From NCBI GenBank assembly GCA_021731085.1, contig JAKFYB010000025.1, positions 44,679 through 108,678 on the forward strand: a stretch of 64,000 nt of DNA, written 5' to 3'. Below, piece after piece: positions 49,893 to 58,318 of the stretch (positions within the stretch are counted from its first letter, which is position 1; every line of letters begins with the position of its first letter). The position numbers were made by a program, and so were the translations under genes. This DNA comes from Dehalococcoidia bacterium (lineage in GTDB: Bacteria > Chloroflexota > Dehalococcoidia > DSTF01 > JACRBR01). The notes beneath the pieces are model-generated. The model was not told the DNA's origin. It ran no database searches and worked only from the letters and a program-made list of their open reading frames with translations.

Positions 49893-50738
49893 ATGCAAAC
49901 CACCGCCTGGTGCCACAACGGCTACCACAACCTCCCGCCAAACGAAGTCATCCGCCGCGCGCGCCTCGCCCGCACCGACGCACTGATCATCAAGTACGGC
50001 GACCCCGCCTTCGAGCGCGCCATCACCGCCGCCGGAATCCCCTGGGGCGTCGAGCGCTTCACCTACGCAGCGCAAGCCGCTCGAGAGGCCGACATGCTCG
50101 CCGACGCTGTCGATGCAGGCGCATCCTTCGCCGTCGCCAACTGCGAGCCCAACGACGGCGGCGGCTGGTCAGACCCCGGCGCCGACAACGCCATCCGCAC
50201 CCTCATCGACGCCTTCCGCGCCCGCCACCCTCGCACGCCGCTCCACATCTGCGCCGACCTCCGCCGCGCCCGCAGCCTCGACACCCCCTTCGTCCGGGAA
50301 GCCGCGCGGGACGGCATCGACGGCTGGATGCCCATGGTCTACCCCAAAGCATTCGGCCAGTCCGTCCCCCGCGCCTTCGACGCCGCATACCCCGGCGCGA
50401 CGTACCTCAACCTCCCCTGCGCCCCCGTCCTCCAGACCTACGACAACCCCGGCCCAGCGCACATAACCCAACAGATCGCCGAAGCTCGCACCCGCGGCGC
50501 AACCTCCATCTCGATTTACGTCATCGAAACCGCGACCGAAGCCGAACTCAAAGCCGTGGCCACCTCCAAGACAATCACCTCAGCGCCATCAACCCCGACC
50601 CCACAGCCTCTCGTTGATTCCGCCATGCTCCAGGCCACCCGCCACGCCTACCTCCGAGGCGCCATAGCCATCCTCGACCACGGCACCCCGTCCGAACTCC
50701 GCGCACTCGCAGACCTGTTCGGCGCCAGATCAAGGTAG
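49893..50738 (+). CDS. lysin-like / TIM-barrel protein of unknown function
   Basis: A 281-residue protein. TDALIIKYGDPAFERAI, a strand with SFAVANCEPNDGGGW and acidic Glu at its end, PLHICADLRRAR, DGWMPMVYPKAFG and ITSIYVIET-like strands suggest a TIM-barrel hydrolase such as a GH25/lysozyme-type fold. It follows a holin-like gene, and the pair resembles a phage lysis cassette. C-terminal about 65 residues may be a separate helical domain. ATG 49893 with GAGGA nine bases upstream. Stop codon TAG is the start of a REP-like repeat. Confidence 0.5.
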   Translation: MQTTAWCHNGYHNLPPNEVIRRARLARTDALIIKYGDPAFERAITAAGIPWGVERFTYAAQAAREADMLADAVDAGASFAVANCEPNDGGGWSDPGADNAIRTLIDAFRARHPRTPLHICADLRRARSLDTPFVREAARDGIDGWMPMVYPKAFGQSVPRAFDAAYPGATYLNLPCAPVLQTYDNPGPAHITQQIAEARTRGATSISIYVIETATEAELKAVATSKTITSAPSTPTPQPLVDSAMLQATRHAYLRGAIAILDHGTPSELRALADLFGARSR

Positions 50739-50758
50739 GGGCGCAGCCTGCTGCGCCC
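50735..50758. repeat. REP-like palindrome supplying a stop codon
   Basis: GTAGGGGCGCAGCCTGCTGC then GCCC. The TAG within it is the stop codon of the lysin-like gene. A second copy at 52208 does the same for the DRTGG gene; degenerate copies lie at 48722 and 48795. The following 170 bases (50759-50928) contain no gene. Confidence 0.6.
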
Positions 50759-50928
50759 GCAGCGACCCCAAATCGCCGACGGCCCTAAGGCAAACCCTAG
50801 TAGCCGCGTAGCTTCAGCTGCGCCCAACTCGAGGCCTGCCGCCCCGCCGACGATGCGCTCGCCACTGCAGCGCCCAACCTGGAAAAGAATCTGTGCCCAT
50901 CTGTGATCTGTGGTTACTCGGAAGAGCG

Positions 50929-50952
50929 AAAAGGCGCGGCCGAAGCCGCACC
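50929..50952 (-). terminator. intrinsic terminator of tRNA-Phe
   Basis: On the minus strand GGTGCGGC-TTCG-GCCGCGCC forms an 8-bp stem (one G-U) with a UUCG tetraloop followed by TTTTCGCT. Confidence 0.75.
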
Positions 50953-50995
50953 CCAAGACGGTGAACCCAGAACTGTCCACTGAGAACTCAAGAAA

Positions 50996-51071
50996 TGGTG
51001 CCGAGGGCCAGAATTGAACTGGCGACACCACGATTTTCAGTCGTGTGCTCTACCAACTGAGCTACCTCGGC
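50996..51071 (-). tRNA. tRNA-Phe (anticodon GAA)
   Basis: Read on the minus strand: acceptor GCCGAGG paired with CCTCGGC, D-arm with AGCTCAGTTGGTAGAGC, anticodon loop CTGAAAA (anticodon GAA, phenylalanine), variable loop GGTGTC, T-arm with GTTCAATTC, and encoded A-CCA. 76 bases. Encoded CCA is not universal in bacteria. Own terminator downstream. Confidence 0.96.
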
Positions 51072-51094
51072 ACGGCCGCTTGAAGCGGTTCACC

Positions 51095-51123
51095 ATTCTA
51101 CCGGCGACCCGCTCATGCGTCCA
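51095..51123 (-). promoter_or_regulatory. promoter of tRNA-Phe
   Basis: Minus-strand TGGACG (51118-51123), 17-base spacer, TAGAAT (51095-51100). Start near 51087, then a CCGCTT/AAGCGG leader hairpin before the mature tRNA. Confidence 0.5.
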
Positions 51124-51164
51124 AAGCGGCGGCCACCACCAAGCCTGATCCTACGCCCACCCGC

Positions 51165-51173
51165 TGCTACACT
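51165..51173 (+). promoter_or_regulatory. extended -10 promoter of the DRTGG gene
   Basis: TGCTACACT is an extended -10 (TGn plus TACACT, 4/6 match to TATAAT). Start near 51180, giving a leader of about 170 bases that contains direct repeats. Confidence 0.35.
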
Positions 51174-51251
51174 CCGAAAACAGCAGAACTGCCATCCGAT
51201 TACCAATCGGCCCGATGCGAAATCGACGATCGCCGAACAAGTGCCTCAGGA

Positions 51252-51347
51252 ATCAGCAAAACTGCCAAACGAACTCCCTCCCGAGCCCTTCTGCCTGGCG
51301 CCCTTGGTGGTCCTTCGCGGATCAACGAAACTGCGAAACGAAATCCC
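51252..51347 (+). repeat. 27-bp imperfect direct repeats in the DRTGG gene leader
   Basis: A 27-base unit at 51252-51278 recurs at 51321-51347 with four mismatches; a partial match (ACAGCAGAACTGCC) lies near 51180. The second unit ends at the ATG. No ribosome binding site is obvious, so initiation there may use another signal. Confidence 0.45.
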
Positions 51348-52211
51348 ATGACAACCATCATCATCGCATCATCAGAACCGAAGGCAGGCCGCAGCCTCAT
51401 CGCCGCCGCAGTCGCCTACCGTATCGGCCGCGAAGGCAAGCCCGTCACCCTCGCCCGGCTCGCTGGCGATGAAGGCGCCGCAGCCGACGCTGCCACCTTC
51501 GCCCGCCTCGAAGGCATTGTCTCGACAGGAGTGCCTGTCACAGCCGATGACGCCGCGAAGCTCACCGGCGACAGTATCCTCGAAGCGCCTGCCGGCTCGG
51601 TCGCCACACTCGTCGCTGCTCTGAACGCAAGGGTCCTCATCGTCGGGCGTGTCGCATCACCCGTCGTGGATGCACCTCCCGCGGCCGTCATTGGCTCCGT
51701 CGTCACCGGAGTTCCGTCCGCCGAGATGGCGCTGGTCAATCAGCGAGCAGGAGTCCTCGCCGCCCTACCTGAGGACCCGACGCTCGCAGGGCCATCCGTC
51801 GCCGACATCGTCGCCGCTCTCGACGCCCGCCGTCTCGCCGGCGAGGACGACGCCACCATCGACCGCGTCATGATCGGCACCGTCTCATCCGACGCCGCCA
51901 CACCCTACTTCGCCAACCGCGCGCGCACCTGTATCGTCACCCGCTTCGACAAAACCGACATCCAACTCGCCGCCCTCCAGACCGACCTCCACTGCCTTGT
52001 GCTCACAGGCGGCGGCGAACCCAGCCCCTACCTGCTCGACCGGGTAGCCGGCCACCGCCCAGACGTGGCCCTCCTGCTAGCAGAGCAGGACACTGTCGTC
52101 TCCGTGCGCGCCATAGAGGGCCTGTTCGGCACAAGCCGCTTCGACGGCGAAGGCAAACTCCTCCGCGCCGTCGAACTCCTCGACACCGCCGAACTCAAAC
52201 TGGATCTGTAG
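51348..52211 (+). CDS. DRTGG-domain protein with BioD/Pta-like N-terminal domain
   Basis: A 287-residue protein. The N-terminus SSEPKAGRSLIAAAVAYRIG has a P-loop-like Gly/Lys/Ser pattern of the BioD-like domain of phosphotransacetylases. The C-terminal part CIVTRFDKTDIQLAAL, CLVLTGGGEPSPYLL and EQDTVVSVRAIEGLFG matches a DRTGG domain. Such proteins lack the Pta catalytic domain and are often regulatory partners of kinases or transporters. Alone here; function unknown. Its stop codon is part of a REP-like repeat. Confidence 0.7.
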   Translation: MTTIIIASSEPKAGRSLIAAAVAYRIGREGKPVTLARLAGDEGAAADAATFARLEGIVSTGVPVTADDAAKLTGDSILEAPAGSVATLVAALNARVLIVGRVASPVVDAPPAAVIGSVVTGVPSAEMALVNQRAGVLAALPEDPTLAGPSVADIVAALDARRLAGEDDATIDRVMIGTVSSDAATPYFANRARTCIVTRFDKTDIQLAALQTDLHCLVLTGGGEPSPYLLDRVAGHRPDVALLLAEQDTVVSVRAIEGLFGTSRFDGEGKLLRAVELLDTAELKLDL

Positions 52212-52230
52212 GGGCGCAGCCTGCTGCGCC
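52208..52230. repeat. REP-like palindrome supplying a stop codon
   Basis: GTAGGGGCGCAGCCTGCTGC then GCC. Identical core to the copy at 50735; the TAG is the DRTGG gene stop. A degenerate heptamer repeat (CTGACCGCTGACCGCTGACG) follows at 52277-52296. Confidence 0.6.
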
Positions 52231-52302
52231 GGTGGTGGTGGTCACACTAGCTTGATCGCATCGCAATCCGGTCAGAATTCTGACCGCTGACCGCTGACGA
52301 CT

Positions 52303-53085
52303 CTAGGCCGACAGCTCCTCACCGCCATCCACACCGATGACGTTCCCCGTCATCCAATACAGATTCTCGCCGGCCATCTCCGCGATCGCCTTCGCCACAT
52401 CCTCCGGCGTCGTTGACCGTCCGCTCGGATTCAGTGCCATCGCCCGGGCGTGCAGTTCCGGCCCGCCAGGAATCCGGCGCAACGCCGCCGTATCCGTCAC
52501 GCCAGCGCGAATCGCGTTCGCGGTCACGCCCATCGGCGCCATCTCGAAAGCCAATTGACGTATGTGCGACTCCAGCGAAGCCTTTGCCGCAGACACAGCG
52601 CCGTACGCCTTGATCACGCGCGTCGAACCGCTGCTCGTCATCGCGAAGATGCGGCTACCGTTGCCCAGCAGTTTGCGGTCCGCCATGTCCTGCGACCAAT
52701 ACACAAGGCTGTGCGCCATCACGTCGAGCGTCATGTCCATCTGCTTCTGGCTGATCCGCTCCTTAACGCCGTCCGCGATGAACGGCAACAGCGTCCCGAA
52801 CGCCAGCGAGTGCATCAGTACGTGGCAATACCCGTCGCCAACCTTCGCCTTGATGTCATCAAGCGCAGCCGCGCGCTTGTCCGGATCAGCGGCATTGATG
52901 TTGAAAAACACGGCCTCTTGCCCTGCCGCCTTTACAGCGTCCTGCACGGCCACCGCGTTCGGCAGGGTGGACCGCAGGTCGAAGTGCACACCGAAAATGC
53001 CATACCCGTGCTTCGCCAGCTCGACCGACGTTGCTCCGCCGAACCCGCTCGACGCGCCAAGTATCAGCGCCCACTTCGATGACAT
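52303..53085 (-). CDS. enoyl-ACP reductase-like short-chain dehydrogenase
   Basis: A 260-residue SDR with LGASSGFGGATSVELAKHG at the N-terminus and a divergent active site YGAVSAAKASLE, in which Tyr and Lys are separated by six residues as in FabI/enoyl-ACP reductases, not three as in classical SDRs. ATG after AGGCAGG. A role in fatty acid synthesis is possible, but FabI-like SDRs also have other substrates. Confidence 0.75.
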   Translation of the reverse strand: MSSKWALILGASSGFGGATSVELAKHGYGIFGVHFDLRSTLPNAVAVQDAVKAAGQEAVFFNINAADPDKRAAALDDIKAKVGDGYCHVLMHSLAFGTLLPFIADGVKERISQKQMDMTLDVMAHSLVYWSQDMADRKLLGNGSRIFAMTSSGSTRVIKAYGAVSAAKASLESHIRQLAFEMAPMGVTANAIRAGVTDTAALRRIPGGPELHARAMALNPSGRSTTPEDVAKAIAEMAGENLYWMTGNVIGVDGGEELSA

Positions 53086-53126
53086 AACATCCTGCCTTTC
53101 GTGTCGTTCAGTTGAGTCGCCGCAGT

Positions 53127-54434
53127 CTACGAGAGCAGCCCGTCGTGAGCCATCAGCCGTTCGCGATACGCAGCGACGGCCTCATCATCGCCGTTTAGCT
53201 TTGCGACGACCGCATCGTAAAGCCCGGTCGTTGGCGCAACGCCGTACCGCATCGTTTCGGAAGCGAGAAGCAGGGCATCGGAGATGTGCTTGCGCTGAAT
53301 CGGGGCCAGCAGCCGTTCGCCATTCACAAACAGCACCCCGCGCGGCGCCGACCCGCGCTTCTCGATCGCGCGCTCGATACGCTGACGTAGTCGGTGGTGT
53401 GGTGTCAGGTCGATCACCCGATCAGAACCTTCGATCTCGACGAACGCCGTCGCACCATCGTGCCTCAATTCCAGCTCGTTCGGCGTCCGGTCGTACACCT
53501 CGAACCCGATCAGCCGTAGTGAATCCACAACGATCGCGCTCAGGCCGACCGTCCCCTCTTGCCACAACAAGCGCTGGTACTTCGCGAGGTCGTCGCGCGC
53601 TGCTTCCGCCTCAGCGAGCGTCCGACCGCCCTCAGTCGCAACCGTCTGCGCTTCAGCAATGCGCCCTTCCAGATCTGAAAGCCCCGGAACGGCGTCTGGC
53701 TTGACCCACGACGGCGGGTGACCAGTGGCCATAACGCCCAGCGCCGTCCTGATCCCGCTCTGCAGCGCACCCGACATCGTGTACCGCGCATCCCCGGATG
53801 GCACGGAGCGCAAAGCCGGCACCAGAAACAATCGCCCTCGCGGCAGCGGCACCTCGACGCCAATCGCCGCACCGCCATGGCTGCGCGCGTACACCGTGAG
53901 TCCCGCCAGAGCATGGGCGTCGAAGTGCGCCCGATACGCCACATTCGCCAATTGCGATGCAGCGAACGCCGCCATCGGATGCTGCCAGTCGACAACTGCT
54001 GCCTGCGATCCTTCGCCCGCGACCATCAGCGGCGCTGCAAGCGCTATCCCATCAGGCAGTGGCAACCACTCGTAGTCGCCGACCACGCGACCCTCGGCTA
54101 GGGCGTGCGATGTCTCCGGTTGCGCAAATGCGACGACGACACCGTCTCGCTGAAGCAGCGCCGCCGTCTCGTCCCGTCGCCTTGCTAGCAGATCACGGAG
54201 CTCGACGTCATCGTGCTGTTCGGCATGCAACCGTATACGCGAGCCCGTAAACGAGGTCGCGTTGGCGCCGTGAATGACGCCTTCGATGAGAGTGCTTGCC
54301 GACCGTGGATCAACGACAAGTGCGTCGTAGTCAAAAAACGATGGTGCCGAGAGAATTGTGTGATTGTCGACCTGTAGTCCCGGCAGCGGGAATCCCAGGG
54401 ACAAGATTCGACCAATGACCTTCGTCTCGCTCAT
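53127..54434 (-). CDS. 435-residue protein of unknown function with a possible PD-(D/E)XK-like C-terminal domain
   Basis: No family is recognised for the N-terminal 270 residues, which contain VDPRSASTLIEGVIHGANATSF, SHALAEGRVV and LFLVPALRSVPSGDARY. The C-terminus has LSAIVVDSLRLIGFEVYDRT, then NELELRHDGATAFVEIEGSD, resembling strands of a restriction-endonuclease-like fold (Asp...Glu-x-Glu). No Lys is found at the usual third position, so nuclease activity is doubtful. Six bases upstream of galU on the same strand, so it is probably the second gene of a galU transcript. Confidence 0.45.
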   Translation of the reverse strand: MSETKVIGRILSLGFPLPGLQVDNHTILSAPSFFDYDALVVDPRSASTLIEGVIHGANATSFTGSRIRLHAEQHDDVELRDLLARRRDETAALLQRDGVVVAFAQPETSHALAEGRVVGDYEWLPLPDGIALAAPLMVAGEGSQAAVVDWQHPMAAFAASQLANVAYRAHFDAHALAGLTVYARSHGGAAIGVEVPLPRGRLFLVPALRSVPSGDARYTMSGALQSGIRTALGVMATGHPPSWVKPDAVPGLSDLEGRIAEAQTVATEGGRTLAEAEAARDDLAKYQRLLWQEGTVGLSAIVVDSLRLIGFEVYDRTPNELELRHDGATAFVEIEGSDRVIDLTPHHRLRQRIERAIEKRGSAPRGVLFVNGERLLAPIQRKHISDALLLASETMRYGVAPTTGLYDAVVAKLNGDDEAVAAYRERLMAHDGLLS

Positions 54435-54440
54435 GTCGCC

Positions 54441-55307
54441 TCAGCCGAGATCGATCGTGCCGAGAAACTCCCGCAAGCCAGGCCCGATGTCTTCCCGGTG
54501 CAGCCCCAACTGTATCGCCGCAATCAACAACCCGAGTGGCCGCCCAGTGTCGAACCGCATCCCGGTGAATTGGTAGGCGAACACCGGCTGCAGCGCCATA
54601 AGCGCGCTAAGCGCGTCTGTGATTTGAATCTCGCCGTTCTTGCCGGGCTTCGTCTCCTCCAGCACGGAAAAGATCTCCGGTGTCAGCACGTATCGGCCGA
54701 CGATCGCTAGTCGCGACGGTGCATCTTCAAGCTTCGGTTTCTCGACCAGGCGGTTCAGCCGCACGACGCCGTCGCCGACATCATCACCACCCACAATGCC
54801 GTACTGCTCGACCTCCGCATCCGGGACCTCCTCAACAGCGATCACGGATCCGCCGTGCCTCTCGTACACTCCGACCATCTGCTTGGAGACGCCTGGGTCA
54901 GCGAGCGTCACATCGTCTGGAAACATCAACAGGAAGGGCTCGTTCCCGACGACATCTCGCGCCTGCAACACGGCATGTCCGATGCCTAACTGTTCCTTCT
55001 GCCGGACGTACACGATGTCGGCCATGTCGCTGATTCGGCGCAGCTCTTCCAGTCGTACAGTGTCGCCCTTCTCCGCCAGCAGTACCTCGAGCTCCATCGA
55101 CCGGTCGAAATGGTCCTCGACGGCGCGCTTGCTAGCCGACGTCACCATGCAGATCTGGGTGATGCCCGCCGCGACAGCTTCCTCGACTGTGTATTGAATG
55201 ATCGGCTTGTCGACGAGCGCCAGCGATTCCTTTGGTTGCGCCTTGGTTGCCGGCAACATGCGCGTCCCGTATCCGGCGGCGAGAATAACAGCTTTGCGGA
55301 CTTGCAA
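54441..55307 (-). CDS. galU: UTP-glucose-1-phosphate uridylyltransferase
   Basis: A 288-residue nucleotidyltransferase making UDP-glucose (EC 2.7.7.9) for glycan and glycolipid synthesis. VRKAVILAAGYGTRMLPATK is the nucleotide-binding N-terminus; KPIIQYTVEEAVAAGI, MFPDDVTLAD and EKPKLEDAPSRLAIVGRYVL are diagnostic for GalU rather than RfbA. TTG 55307 is chosen since GGGAGG stands just before it; TTG 55325 is the alternative. UDP-glucose could feed the glycosylation block at 19-28 kb. Confidence 0.92.
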   Translation of the reverse strand: MQVRKAVILAAGYGTRMLPATKAQPKESLALVDKPIIQYTVEEAVAAGITQICMVTSASKRAVEDHFDRSMELEVLLAEKGDTVRLEELRRISDMADIVYVRQKEQLGIGHAVLQARDVVGNEPFLLMFPDDVTLADPGVSKQMVGVYERHGGSVIAVEEVPDAEVEQYGIVGGDDVGDGVVRLNRLVEKPKLEDAPSRLAIVGRYVLTPEIFSVLEETKPGKNGEIQITDALSALMALQPVFAYQFTGMRFDTGRPLGLLIAAIQLGLHREDIGPGLREFLGTIDLG

Positions 55308-55399
55308 TGCGCCTCCCAGCTTCAATCCTGATCACTTCTGCCATTGTATCGACAGTAGGCCGTCGAATGGCGAATGTCTGCGCTGAGCATCGTGCGCCG

Positions 55400-56968
55400 C
55401 TACTTCTGATACACGCACTCCCCGGCCACGTACGTTTCGAGTGCGCGAACCGCATGAATCTCGTCCGGCGCGATCGTCAGGATGTCATGCGAGAGCACGA
55501 CGAAGTCAGCCGCGTATCCCTCAGCGATGCGCCCGAAGCGTGTCTCGTCACGCACCGCTTGCGCTGGTCCAGACGTGTAAGAGCCCAACGCGCCTTCTAC
55601 GCCGATGCGCTCGGCCGGATACCACCCATCCAGCGGTTCAGCCGCTGCGGTCTGGCGCGTCACGGCGGCGTGCATCCCTGCAAACGGATCCATCGTCTCG
55701 ACCGGCGTGTCCGAACCAAACGCGAGATTCGCGCCAGATCGCGCCAGGCTTGCAAAGGCGTACGCACCTGAACCACGCCCGCCCCACTCGCGGTCAACTT
55801 TCCGCCAGTCCTGCGTCGCATGGATTGGTTGTGCGGATACCGTGACGCCGAGATGTGCGAATCTCGCAACGTCTTCTGGCGCCAAAAGCTGCGCGTGCTC
55901 GACCCTGCGCGGCAGTGTTGGCTGTACATCCATACACTGCTCGATGAGGTTCAGTACTTCGTGGTTCGCACGGTCGCCGATGGCATGTATCGCTGGCGCG
56001 AGTCCCTGAGCGAGCGATCGCCGCACGTCATGATCAAGATCCTCAACAGACTGCAGCGGAAACCCAACATCTCCAGTCGATGCATATGGCTCACGCATCC
56101 ACGCCGTCAGCGATCCCAGTGCACCGTCTGCGAAGAACTTCACCCCGCCGACTCGCAGCATGTCGTCACCGTCACCGGTCGCGAGATTGCGCTGGATCCA
56201 CTCATCGAGCTTCTCGTGCGCGAGGAACATGCGTACCCGCAACGAGAGCGATCCTTGATCGTGTAAGGCGTGCAAGGCCTGAAACTCACCCCGACCAACG
56301 TTCATCGCATGAACGCCCGTTACTCCAAGGCTGTGGGCATGACCAATCGCGGCACGCATCGCAGCCAAGCGATCCGCCTGCGACGAAGCAGGCATCGCAC
56401 TCGCCACGAGTCTCGACGCGTTGTCGCGAAGGATCCCCGATGGTGCTCCGTCTTCGTCCACGTCGATCGACCCGCCCTCAGGCGCCTGTGTGCTCGACGT
56501 GATGCCCGCAACGCCTAGCGCGCGCGTGTTGACCCAGCTGCAATGCCCGGACGTATGCGTCAGCGAAACGGGATGCCCACTCGTCGCCGCATCCAAGTCG
56601 AGGCGCGACGGAAACCGCTGCCCTTCCCACGCGTGCTGATCCCATCCGGCGCCGGTGATCCATTCGCCCTCAGCCGTGGAAGCAGCGCGTGCCGCGACCC
56701 GGCGGATAACCTCATCCACGCTGGCCACGCCCTTGAGATCGACCGACTGCATCGCGTAGCCCGTCGCGAGCAGATGCGCGTGCGAATCGGTAAGCCCTGG
56801 CACAACGCGCCGACCCCCGGCGTCGACGATCGTCGCGGATGCTGGCGCGTTCACATCCCTCGAAAGGCCTGCGAACACGAAGTGACCATCACGGATCACC
56901 GCCGTGTCGGCCTCTGCCAATCCGTGGCCACACCACATCAGCGCGTTCTGAACGACTCGGTCCCTCAT
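55400..56968 (-). CDS. amidohydrolase, YtcJ-like
   Basis: A 522-residue amidohydrolase: VPGLTDSHAHLLATG (metal-binding His pair), VGGVKFFADGALGS with the carboxylated/ligand Lys region, APAIHAIGDRANHE, PRRVEHAQLL and the catalytic Asp in FGSDTPVETMDP, as in N-substituted formamide deformylase/YtcJ-like proteins. Substrate unknown. It is alone on the minus strand, 94 bases after the rpmE stop and separated by its terminator. Confidence 0.86.
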   Translation of the reverse strand: MRDRVVQNALMWCGHGLAEADTAVIRDGHFVFAGLSRDVNAPASATIVDAGGRRVVPGLTDSHAHLLATGYAMQSVDLKGVASVDEVIRRVAARAASTAEGEWITGAGWDQHAWEGQRFPSRLDLDAATSGHPVSLTHTSGHCSWVNTRALGVAGITSSTQAPEGGSIDVDEDGAPSGILRDNASRLVASAMPASSQADRLAAMRAAIGHAHSLGVTGVHAMNVGRGEFQALHALHDQGSLSLRVRMFLAHEKLDEWIQRNLATGDGDDMLRVGGVKFFADGALGSLTAWMREPYASTGDVGFPLQSVEDLDHDVRRSLAQGLAPAIHAIGDRANHEVLNLIEQCMDVQPTLPRRVEHAQLLAPEDVARFAHLGVTVSAQPIHATQDWRKVDREWGGRGSGAYAFASLARSGANLAFGSDTPVETMDPFAGMHAAVTRQTAAAEPLDGWYPAERIGVEGALGSYTSGPAQAVRDETRFGRIAEGYAADFVVLSHDILTIAPDEIHAVRALETYVAGECVYQK

Positions 56969-57006
56969 GCGGTAGGAGATACCACGTCTGGACTCGTCGT
57001 GAAACG

Positions 57007-57035
57007 AAAAAGCGTCCGCCGGTTTGGCGGACGCT
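57007..57035 (-). terminator. intrinsic terminator after rpmE
   Basis: AGCGTCCGCC and GGCGGACGCT, a perfect 10-bp stem with a five-base loop, followed on the minus strand by TTTTTCG. It ends the rplU-rpmA-rpmE transcript. Confidence 0.9.
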
Positions 57036-57062
57036 CTGAGGGACTAGGCGAATGGTCGGAGG

Positions 57063-57323
57063 CTATTCCGTGGCGGCTGCGGCGGCCTTCGGCTTCTTCG
57101 AGCCACGCGCTTCCTGCACTGCTGTGGACTTCTGCAGGCGCTTGGTGAATCGCTCCACTCGTCCCGCCGTATCAACGATGCGCTGCTGGCCGGTGAAGAA
57201 CGGGTGGCAGGCGCTGCAAATATCGACGTGCAGATCCGGCTTCGTAGCGCGCGTCTGGAACGAATTCCCGCAGGCGCAATGCACGTTTGCCTCGACGTAG
57301 TCTGGGTGAATCTTGTCTTTCAT
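57063..57323 (-). CDS. rpmE: 50S ribosomal protein L31
   Basis: An 86-residue L31 with the zinc-binding pattern (C-A-C...C-x-x-[12 protein letters not shown] and [24 protein letters not shown]), so it is the zinc-containing C+ form. The C-terminus is Ala/Lys-rich. Third gene of the ribosomal operon, 59 bases after rpmA. Confidence 0.96.
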   Translation of the reverse strand: MKDKIHPDYVEANVHCACGNSFQTRATKPDLHVDICSACHPFFTGQQRIVDTAGRVERFTKRLQKSTAVQEARGSKKPKAAAAATE

Positions 57324-57382
57324 CTCTGAGGTTCTTTCTCTATCAGCTATCTAGCGTCCAAACGGAGTACCGAACGTCGGAC

Positions 57383-57652
57383 CTAGCCCGCGGCGACCAC
57401 CGGATACACGCTGACTTTCTTGCGGCGATTCTTCGCAAAGTGCTCGAACTTCACGAGGCCCTCGCTCAGCGCAAACAACGTGTGATCGCGACCGATACCA
57501 ACATTGCGCCCGGCGTGAAACCGCGTGCCACGCTGCCGAATGATGATCGTGCCCGGAAGTACAGCCTGCCCATCCGAGCGCTTAATGCCCAGACGCTGCG
57601 AATTACTGTCGCGGCCGTTCTTGGAACTGCCGACGCCCTTCTTGTGTGCCAT
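57383..57652 (-). CDS. rpmA: 50S ribosomal protein L27
   Basis: An 89-residue L27 beginning [20 protein letters not shown] with [10 protein letters not shown] and [14 protein letters not shown], located near the peptidyl transferase centre of the ribosome. The N-terminus has no extension before AHKKG, so no proteolytic maturation is needed. Three bases after rplU. Confidence 0.97.
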   Translation of the reverse strand: MAHKKGVGSSKNGRDSNSQRLGIKRSDGQAVLPGTIIIRQRGTRFHAGRNVGIGRDHTLFALSEGLVKFEHFAKNRRKKVSVYPVVAAG

Positions 57653-57655
57653 GAC

Positions 57656-58192
57656 CTACTCTGCTTTCTTGCGAGACGCCTTCGCTGGCTTCTCACTCGT
57701 GGCGACGCTCGCATCGGCGACCGCTTCATCAACAACAGATTCGTCCGCTGCGACGGTCTCCGTGACAACGTCCGCTGTTGGCGCCGCGGCCTCGGCCTTC
57801 TTTCGGCGCCCCTTCTTTTCTGGCTCGGCGACGGCAACAGCCTCAGCCTCGACGGCCTGCTTCGGCTTTGGCTCCTGACCCGGCATCAGAATGTCGTCGA
57901 CAAGCACCTTCGTAAAGTGCTGGCGATGCCCCGTCTTCTTCCGGTACCGCGTCTTCGCCTTGTACCGGAACACGATGATCTTCTTCGAACGGCCCTGCTC
58001 GGCGATCGTCCCCATCACGCGCGCACCTGATACGGTTGGCGCCCCGATCGCGAGACCATCGCCCGCGTCCATAAGGAGCACGTCGCCAAGTTCAATGACG
58101 TCGCCTACTTCGCCGGGGAGGCGCTCCACCTTGACGGCGCTGCCTTCCTCGACACGATATTGCTTACCACCGGTGCGCACTACGGCGTACAA
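57656..58192 (-). CDS. rplU: 50S ribosomal protein L21
   Basis: L21 with YAVVRTGGKQYRVEEGS, DGLAIGAPTV and FRYKAKTRYRKKTGHRQ. TTG 58192 follows GGAGG after eight bases (ATTCCC in between) and yields the normal N-terminus. The 178-residue product has an Ala/Glu/Lys-rich C-terminal tail of about 75 residues that is not part of the usual L21 core. Preceded by a leader hairpin and two promoters. Confidence 0.95.
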   Translation of the reverse strand: MYAVVRTGGKQYRVEEGSAVKVERLPGEVGDVIELGDVLLMDAGDGLAIGAPTVSGARVMGTIAEQGRSKKIIVFRYKAKTRYRKKTGHRQHFTKVLVDDILMPGQEPKPKQAVEAEAVAVAEPEKKGRRKKAEAAAPTADVVTETVAADESVVDEAVADASVATSEKPAKASRKKAE

Positions 58193-58215
58193 GGGAATCC
58201 TCCAGACAACACAAT

Positions 58216-58233
58216 GCCCGCCGTTCGGCAGGC
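58216..58233 (-). other. leader hairpin of the rplU operon
   Basis: GCCTGCCG-AA-CGGCGGGC, 8 bp with one G-U, between the promoter and the ribosome binding site of rplU. Ribosomal protein L21 leaders are known to be autoregulatory in some bacteria; whether this is one is inference. Confidence 0.45.
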
Positions 58234-58238
58234 CACTC

Positions 58239-58268
58239 ATTCTAACGGCGGCCCCGAGGCACTGTCAA
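58239..58268 (-). promoter_or_regulatory. promoter of rplU-rpmA-rpmE
   Basis: Minus-strand TTGACA (58263-58268), 18-base spacer, TAGAAT (58239-58244). A second possible start is the extended -10 TGCTATAGT at 58295-58303. Confidence 0.72.
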
Positions 58269-58318
58269 CGAACCTGAACCCCATGGGTATCCACACTATA
58301 GCAGGCACCGCAAGGCCT

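Noticed and set aside
51252..51347. CRISPR-like direct repeats
   Set aside because: Only two full copies with four mismatches and part of a gene leader; no cas genes.
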